NCBI GenBank assembly: GCA_031264975.1
Contig: JAISDH010000348.1
Location: 1 to 10,407 of the forward strand
Direction of reading: 5' to 3'
Source of the DNA: Bacteroidales bacterium
GTDB taxonomy: Bacteria > Bacteroidota > Bacteroidia > Bacteroidales > WCHB1-69
DNA length: 10,407 bases
Below are positions 6,312 to 10,407 of this stretch, piece by piece (positions within the stretch are counted from its first letter, which is position 1; each line of letters opens with the position of its first letter). Below the pieces are notes generated by a model. That model saw only the letters and a program-made list of their open reading frames with translations, did not search any database and was not told the origin of the DNA. Position numbers and translations under genes: made by a program.

Positions 6312-7361
6312 ATGATAAAAAAAGTATTATCAATTGTATTTTGTTGGGTATTATCCGTATTGTTGACCTATGGTCAGAAAACATATTATGATGCCTACAA
6401 AGAATTTGTTGATATATTGGAAGGGACACAAGCGCTTGATTTCAAAAAAGCTGTTTTTATCACTGAAAATGCTTATTATGATAACCAGCTTGATTTTTAT
6501 GATTTTAATCAAGCTATTCTGGCAGAGGCATTCAGCTGTATCAATTTGCAAAAATCATTTGATTTGACTTATCCGGGAAAAGATAAGGACAAAACAGTGA
6601 TATATGCCTCAGTATTTAAGTACATGACCGATACTATACCATTTATTATTGATTCAGAGATTTTTTTACATTTACCGTATCTGTACAATTTCGATGATTT
6701 TGCAGGAGAAAAGGACTGGAGCAATATGTTTGTCACCAAACTACTTGCAACCCACCAGGGCAACTGCCATTCGTTGCCCATCCTATACAAATTAATCGTA
6801 GAAGAAATGGGCGAACGGGCTTGGTTATCCTTTGCGCCCAACCATTTGTACATCAAATTGCGCAACGAACAATCGGGCTGGTACAATACCGAGCTGACCA
6901 GCGGCAATTTCCCAACCGATGCATGGTTGATTGCCTCGGGCTACATTCATCTGGATGCCGTTCGCAACGGGGTTTACATGGATACCCTGTCACAAAAGGA
7001 ATCGGTTGCCATGTGTCTGGTAGATTTGGCCGAGGGTTTTCAAAAGAAATTCGGCAACGATTTTAATCCGGGATTTGTATTGTCCTGCTGCGAAACGGCA
7101 TTGAAATACTACCCCGATTATGTCAATGCCCTGTTGCTGCAAGCCGAAACTTTGATGAGAGCTTACCGAAAGCAACCCGATAAAAATTCACCTGAAAATA
7201 AGGCGCTGTATGTCCGGCTCAATGGCATGTATTCCCGGATTCACAAACTCGGCTACCGTAAAATGCCCGACAAGATGTATCTGGAATGGTTGATGTCATT
7301 AAAAAATCCCAATGAACTGTACCATAACAGGGAAATAAAATCATTGGAAATTAAAAAATGA
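6312..7361 (+). CDS. Exported transglutaminase-like protein with TPR-like tail (TG2)
   Basis: A 349-residue paralog of TG1 without the Pro/Gln linker. The signal peptide spans residues 1-21 (VLSIVFCWVLSVLLTYG, then Gln 22). The catalytic-like triad is Cys 152 in QGNCHSLP, His 178 in APNHLYIK and Glu 194 in WYNTELT. The C-terminal half is TPR-like (CCETALKYYPDYVNALLLQA) and ends in a GYRKMPD.MYLEWLMSLK block shared with TG3. The region from EEMGERAW to MDTLSQ (65 residues) is identical to TG3, while the first 150 residues differ considerably. This suggests a shared core with a variable N-terminal part that could be partner-specific. It begins 22 bp after the truncated lipoprotein and lies upstream of a decayed mini-RHS gene, repeating the order seen for TG1. 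Confidence 0.78.
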   Translation: MIKKVLSIVFCWVLSVLLTYGQKTYYDAYKEFVDILEGTQALDFKKAVFITENAYYDNQLDFYDFNQAILAEAFSCINLQKSFDLTYPGKDKDKTVIYASVFKYMTDTIPFIIDSEIFLHLPYLYNFDDFAGEKDWSNMFVTKLLATHQGNCHSLPILYKLIVEEMGERAWLSFAPNHLYIKLRNEQSGWYNTELTSGNFPTDAWLIASGYIHLDAVRNGVYMDTLSQKESVAMCLVDLAEGFQKKFGNDFNPGFVLSCCETALKYYPDYVNALLLQAETLMRAYRKQPDKNSPENKALYVRLNGMYSRIHKLGYRKMPDKMYLEWLMSLKNPNELYHNREIKSLEIKK

Positions 7362-7365
7362 TGTT

Positions 7366-7413
7366 GAAAATTACACACGGCACGTCATGTATGTGATCGA
7401 ACGCACGGGAGTA
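7366..7413 (+). pseudogene. Short remnant of a TG1-like gene 3' part
   Basis: The 27 bases at 7387-7413 (encoding MYVIERTGV) are identical to 3583-3609 inside TG1, and the bases before them (7366-7386) are similar to TG1 as well. After 7413 the similarity stops and the sequence resembles the spacer before a mini-RHS gene. It is therefore a deletion scar: a TG1-type gene once preceded this second mini-RHS gene and was almost entirely removed, or TG1-type sequence was copied here. Confidence 0.7.
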
Positions 7414-7449
7414 TCATCAGGTAACCGTCACATTATAAATCGAATCACC

Positions 7450-8172
7450 ATGGAAAAAGTTGCCTTATCCATAGGACGAAGGAAATTCCTTTGTCCTGTA
7501 CGGCTACAAAGCACGGGGAACAGGTACCACCATAATGGGGTGCTCCGTACTTCACGGTCGCCAGAAAGTTGTTGTCATCGGTTCGGTACTGTTCGATGCC
7601 AAGCCGACACTATTGCCGGCGATTTTGAACCGGACACTACGGTACAACAACTTGACGTGCAGACCGTAAGCATGTTTATAGCGGATGTTGGCAGGTTTAT
7701 CATGCCCAACCCGCTGGCTGAAAAGTATTATAATAATCCGACCAATAGGGTATACCCCAATGGCATGCTGGATACACGTTACGAAGACGAGTTAGGAAAT
7801 TTACTTCTTAACACCAATGATGGTAGTAATGCTATTGTGACTGTTACAAAAGATAAAATGTCTGCCTTTATTTGGGGCGTGACTCATACCACATCGGACA
7901 ATATTAACACTCAAGAATGGAATCGGGGATGGGTACAGTACTTAACCGGTATAGAAATGACCAATGCGCATGATTGGACAATTAACCACTCAGACGTATC
8001 TAATCGCGCTCTGATGAAAGCATGGCAAACAGGGGAAGTCAGCGACTTTGTAAAATTTGAGTTTGCGGAATTAGAGAAACCAATGCCTCAAGGAGGTTTT
8101 CAGAAAGTAAATCCAAGCACAATGAAGCCTGGTCCTAATTGGGATACACATGTCCCATTTCCTAAAAAATAA
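7450..8172 (+). pseudogene. Frameshifted mini-RHS toxin-like gene (second cassette)
   Basis: Homologous to the intact mini-RHS gene, but damaged. It begins MEKVALSI and then loses almost all of the signal peptide. Similarity resumes in the +1 frame at 7475 (DEGNSFVLYGYKARG, later VVVIGSVLFDAK). At about 7601-7605 one base is missing ('gcc aag cc gac' where 'gcc aag gcc gac' is expected) and the frame returns (ADTIAGDFEPDTT). The RHS core is also shortened: RFIMPNPLAEKYY runs straight to NNPTNRVYPNG, so the SPYAYC part is gone. The last about 130 residues (YEDELGNLLLNTNDG to THVPFPKK) are open and unrelated to the first mini-RHS tail, a different and unrecognised C-terminal domain. The gene probably cannot yield an exported product, but the intact tail plus adjacent immunity-like gene look like a stored toxin tip. 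Confidence 0.82.
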
Positions 8173-8179
8173 AAAAGAC

Positions 8180-8530
8180 ATGTATCCGATACCCAAAGAC
8201 ATCAATTTGCAAATCTTTAAAGGTGCAATCGTGCAACAAGTATGTTTTACGATTAATACCATTATTTTGTTATTTGAAAACAAAGGATATATTCAAATAG
8301 AGGCTGCTTTTGTAATAAAGCGACAAAATGAATTTAAACAATATGAAGTATATCCAGTTTATTACGACAAGGATGTTTTAAAACTATTAGAAAAGAAAGT
8401 ATTGGATATTTATCCTAAAAATAATAATTTGGTGATTGAATTTGAGGATAATTATTTAATAGAATTAATTAATGATGGCCAATATGAATCTTTCATTATC
8501 AATATTGATGGCAAAACAACAGTTATATGA
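8180..8530 (+). CDS. Small DUF6188-like protein, putative immunity protein of the second cassette
   Basis: A 116-residue protein. The ATG at 8180 is chosen because it lies 7 bp after the mini-RHS frame's stop; a longer form from 8150 would overlap that frame. There is no signal peptide. The pattern (LQIFKGAIVQQVCFTINTII, LLFENKGYIQIE, then LVIEFEDNYLIELINDGQYE and SFIIN) resembles DUF6188-type small beta-rich proteins often found beside polymorphic toxins: an opening 'L.G..v.Q..f', a middle 'IQIE' and a closing 'F.D...yEs..I'. The family assignment is from memory of the pattern and moderate. Position directly behind a toxin tail suggests immunity. A cytoplasmic immunity protein here contrasts with the lipoproteins of the first cassette and would fit a toxin acting inside the target cell. 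Confidence 0.6.
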   Translation: MYPIPKDINLQIFKGAIVQQVCFTINTIILLFENKGYIQIEAAFVIKRQNEFKQYEVYPVYYDKDVLKLLEKKVLDIYPKNNNLVIEFEDNYLIELINDGQYESFIINIDGKTTVI

Positions 8531-8557
8531 TTCCACGTTGAGCGGGATCAGTGGAAT
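8530..8557 (+). terminator. Inverted repeat at the immunity gene stop, possible weak terminator
   Basis: ATTCCAC (8530-8536) pairs with GTGGAAT (8551-8557). Inside it TGA and TCA can pair around a GCGGGA loop, with a two-base bulge. It begins on the last base of the upstream stop codon. There is no T-tract, so a Rho-independent terminator is doubtful, and it could instead be an mRNA end-stabilising hairpin. Confidence 0.3.
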
Positions 8558-8617
8558 TATGCGGTCAATTCAAATACAAAAAATCCAATTTGAAATAAGC
8601 CAACAATCCGTTTCTAA

Positions 8618-8743
8618 AAGCCCCGGTACTATAGGGAAGTATTAGGTGGTAAATATAATGCAAACAATAAACCAGTGGTAACTGATGCAAAAATAGTGAT
8701 TAACGAAGGATCAATCAAATACCATGATGGAATCATCTTCTAA
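8618..8743 (+). pseudogene. Orphan toxin C-terminal tip remnant
   Basis: The frame open from 8618 to the TAA at 8741-8743 encodes about 41 residues (RYYREVLGGKYNANNKPV, then a tail ending YHDGIIF). It has no start codon and stops precede it. It ends 20 bp inside the next gene, the usual overlap of a toxin tail with its immunity gene. The whole stretch 8531-8617 before it has no usable frame. I read it as a displaced toxin tip of the kind left in RHS and CDI loci, but it matches no family I recognise. An alternative is a random open stretch. Confidence 0.4.
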
Positions 8744-8939
8744 AAGCCCTAAGGCAGAATCTGACAGTCTGACAGTCAAATTGTATAATTTTTTTAAATC
8801 AAAAAATGAAATGTCAGAAACTGTACTTGAATATCTTAAAAGAGATAAAAAAATTTCTAAAGAGGATACTGTCAGATATATGGAAGGTGTATTGGATTTA
8901 TACAAACGAAATATGGAAGCAATTCCGTGGACTATATGA
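8724..8939 (+). CDS. Small hypothetical protein, possible orphan immunity gene
   Basis: A 71-residue, highly charged, probably all-helical protein beginning MMESSSKSPKAESDS. There is no signal peptide or membrane segment, and I do not recognise a family. Its start overlaps the end of the toxin-tip remnant and its stop overlaps the TG3 ATG at 8936 (ATGA), so it is embedded in the polycistronic run. A 12-bp stretch of its 5' end (TTCTAAAAGCCC, 8738-8749) also occurs at 8612-8623, suggesting a local duplication. Its size and position suggest an immunity or antitoxin-like role for a lost toxin, but nothing in the sequence proves it. Confidence 0.5.
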   Translation: MMESSSKSPKAESDSLTVKLYNFFKSKNEMSETVLEYLKRDKKISKEDTVRYMEGVLDLYKRNMEAIPWTI

Positions 8940-9982
8940 CAGCTATGTGTAAAAAAAATATTTTTATCATCTTTATCGAAATTTTTTTCTTCTGTAATTT
9001 TCTCAATGCTCAAGAAGCCTATTACAATGCTTTTAACGAATTTTCCCGTATGCTTGGCGGTGAGCAAATACTTGATTTCAAAAGAGCCGTTTTCATTACC
9101 GAAAATGCCTGTTACGACAATCAATTTGAATATGAAGATTTTTGTCGAACCGTTATGATAGATGCCTTTATCTGTAAAAGTATAATGGGAGTATTTGATA
9201 TAACATATCCTGAAAAGGACAAGAATAAAACAATGGTCTATGCTTCTGTTTTCAAATATATGACAGATACCATCCCAATTCGCCTCAACGATACTACCAC
9301 ATTACGTCACTTTCCTTTTCAATACAACTTTGAAGATTTTGCCGGAGAAAAAGACTGGAGTAACATGTTCGTCACAAAACTACTTAAAACAGGCAAAGGA
9401 AACTGCCATTCACTGCCAATATTATACAAACTGATTGCAGAAGAAATGGGCGAACGTGCCTGGTTATCCTTTGCGCCCAACCATTTATACATCAAATTGC
9501 GCAATGAACAATCGGGCTGGTACAATACCGAGTTGACCAGTGGCAATTTTCCAACCGATGCTTGGCTGATTGCATCGGGCTACATCCATTTGGATGCGGT
9601 TCGCAACGGGGTATACATGGATACCCTGTCGCAGATACAGTCGGTTGCCATGTGCCTGATAGATTTGGCTGAGGGTTTTCAAAAGAAACACGGCGACATC
9701 AATCCGGGGTTTGTGCTGTCTTGCTGCGAAACGGCTTTGAAATATTATCCCAACTATGTAAATGCTTTGTTGTTGCAGGCAGAGACACTCATGAAAGCAT
9801 ACCGTAATCAGCCTGATAAAGATTCATCCGAAAGCAGGGAGCTGTTTGAGCGGCTCAACAGCATGTATGCCCATATTCACAAGCTCGGCTACCGTAAAAT
9901 GCCCGACAGGATGTATCTGGAATGGTTGATGTCATTGAAAGAACAAAAGGAATATCAAAACCAAAGTATTTTATCCCGTTAA
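8936..9982 (+). CDS. Exported transglutaminase-like protein with TPR-like tail (TG3)
   Basis: A 348-residue paralog of TG2. I prefer ATG 8936, which overlaps the previous stop as ATGA. GTG 8927 and ATG 8945 are alternatives, and 8945 gives the tidiest leader (MCKKNIFIIF). The signal peptide ends at about residue 25 (NFLNA, then Gln 26). The triad-like residues are Cys 157 in KGNCHSLP, His 183 in APNHLYIK and Glu 199 in WYNTELT. From the DWSNMFVTKLL block to the end it is nearly identical to TG2 in protein and very similar in DNA. The N-terminal 150 residues diverge (DFKRAVFITENACYDNQFEY against TG2's DFKKAVFITENAYYDNQLDF). No mini-RHS gene follows. The next gene is trmD, so TG3 is the last, partner-less member of the array, or its toxin was lost when the right junction formed. 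Confidence 0.78.
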   Translation: MTAMCKKNIFIIFIEIFFFCNFLNAQEAYYNAFNEFSRMLGGEQILDFKRAVFITENACYDNQFEYEDFCRTVMIDAFICKSIMGVFDITYPEKDKNKTMVYASVFKYMTDTIPIRLNDTTTLRHFPFQYNFEDFAGEKDWSNMFVTKLLKTGKGNCHSLPILYKLIAEEMGERAWLSFAPNHLYIKLRNEQSGWYNTELTSGNFPTDAWLIASGYIHLDAVRNGVYMDTLSQIQSVAMCLIDLAEGFQKKHGDINPGFVLSCCETALKYYPNYVNALLLQAETLMKAYRNQPDKDSSESRELFERLNSMYAHIHKLGYRKMPDRMYLEWLMSLKEQKEYQNQSILSR

Positions 9983-10011
9983 TCCGTCCAGTTTATCCAC
10001 TGCCTCCCGCG

Positions 10012-10019
10012 TACTTTTG
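10012..10019 (+). promoter_or_regulatory. Candidate -7 element upstream of trmD
   Basis: TACTTTTG fits TAnnTTTG within the 9983-10170 spacer, but there is no clear -33 TTTG at 19-20 bp. It would give trmD a leader of about 170 nt. Apart from this, the spacer (188 bp, no convincing gene) has no clear terminator. If this is the trmD promoter, it lies on the island side of the right repeat. Confidence 0.3.
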
Positions 10020-10170
10020 TCTTACCCGCTTGTCTATTCCTGCAGATTTTGCCCATGTTTTCAGAATGCCGTTTTCATATCCGCCTGTAAACAAAATCTT
10101 TTCTATCAAGCGATTCGTTCCTGTGGAATGAGCAAAAAGCAACAATTTGGATTGTATCCCATTGCCGTTT

Positions 10171-10298
10171 GCAAAAAAACATTTATGTTTGAGCCATGAT
10201 GCGCATAGATATTCTTACAGTAGTACCCGAATTGCTCGAAAGCCCGTTCGGTCATTCCATTATCCGGAGAGCAAGATCGAAAGGGATCGTAGAGTTGG
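10171..10298 (+). repeat. 128-bp direct repeat, right copy (trmD 5' end)
   Basis: Matches 2139-2266 at 127 of 128 positions. It continues directly into the rest of trmD, so this copy belongs to the functional gene. The bases before it (10170 and leftwards) have no similarity to those before the left copy. Confidence 0.95.
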
Positions 10299-10407
10299 CA
10301 GTCCACAATATCCGCGATTATGCCACGGGCAAGCGCCGGCATGTGGACGATTATGCTTTCAGCGGCGACGCCGGCATGGTGATGATGATAGAACCGGTAT
10401 ACCGCGC
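10199..10407 (+). CDS. trmD: tRNA (guanine-N1)-methyltransferase TrmD, 5' part (runs off the window)
   Basis: Encodes MRIDILTVVPELLESPFGHS and continues as TrmD: IVELAVHNIRDYA, then HVDDYAFSGDAGMVMMIEPV at the window's end. TrmD is the essential SPOUT-class enzyme that transfers a methyl group from SAM to N1 of G37 in tRNAs reading CNN codons, preventing +1 frameshifting. The 69 residues seen are the N-terminal part of the SAM-binding domain and show no damage. An ATG ATG pair is at 10196-10201. The second gives the canonical MRIDI start. TrmD normally has its own essential expression, so the island's integration at its 5' end must leave a usable promoter, either in the 9983-10170 spacer or by read-through from the array. 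Confidence 0.95.
   Translation, partial: MRIDILTVVPELLESPFGHSIIRRARSKGIVELAVHNIRDYATGKRRHVDDYAFSGDAGMVMMIEPVYR

Noticed and set aside
10161..10191. ATTG-N19-TATGTTTG resembling a promoter directly before trmD
   Set aside because: The start point would fall on the trmD start codon itself, and the -33 match is imperfect. The -7-like part coincides with the AAACAT/ATGTTT palindrome.
10128..10199. 23-codon frame starting MSKKQQFGLYPIAV and ending in an ATGA overlap with trmD
   Set aside because: It could be a leader peptide, but it has no recognisable attenuator structure, and the left repeat copy lacks its start. The overlap is probably chance.
2139..10298. Transposon or insertion sequence explanation for the 128-bp repeat
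   Set aside because: No transposase, integrase or terminal inverted repeats are seen, and the repeat is far longer than any target-site duplication.
1..10407. CRISPR array, tRNA or rRNA genes
   Set aside because: No regularly spaced repeats and no tRNA-like cloverleaf or rRNA sequence were noticed on either strand.

Overview
The window looks like an accessory locus of a Bacteroidales-type Bacteroidota chromosome. The evidence is AT-rich DNA, near-consensus Bacteroidota promoter elements (TTTG-N19-TAnnTTTG), few Shine-Dalgarno sites, Bacteroidota-style lipoprotein leaders followed by K-(D/E)-rich residues, and signal peptides cleaved before Gln. All supported genes are on the + strand.

Left part (1-2138): a remnant of a type I restriction specificity subunit (HsdS) C-terminus, then a tight two-gene unit. 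The first gene encodes an ABC-type AAA ATPase and the second a small protein with a TOPRIM-like acidic pattern. The pairing resembles ATPase/TOPRIM anti-phage systems such as PARIS, AbiL and split OLD, but the exact family is not fixed from sequence alone.

Middle part (2139-10298): about 8 kb bracketed by a 128-bp direct repeat with a single mismatch. The repeat is the 5' end of trmD plus 25-30 bp upstream. The left copy is a dead 38-codon stub, and the right copy opens the apparently intact trmD that runs off the window. This looks like an island that captured or regenerated the 5' end of trmD, but no recombinase is present.

The island has one clear promoter, just inside the left repeat, followed by an almost gap-free run of genes. 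Three times it shows an exported transglutaminase-like protein with a C-terminal TPR-like tail (TG1, TG2, TG3). TG1 is followed by an exported minimal RHS-core protein (no YD repeats, core ending in DPDG, then a novel C-terminal domain) and 3.3 copies of a small lipoprotein family, the best candidates for immunity proteins. TG2 is followed by a frameshifted mini-RHS gene, a DUF6188-like small protein and an orphan toxin-tip/immunity-like remnant. TG3 is the last gene before trmD.

Interpretation: this is a degenerating, recombining polymorphic-toxin array in which a transglutaminase-like partner is a repeated part of the cassette. The module [TGase-TPR + mini-RHS toxin + lipoprotein or DUF immunity] and its insertion at trmD are the most novel aspects. 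Toxicity, immunity and partnership are all inferred.
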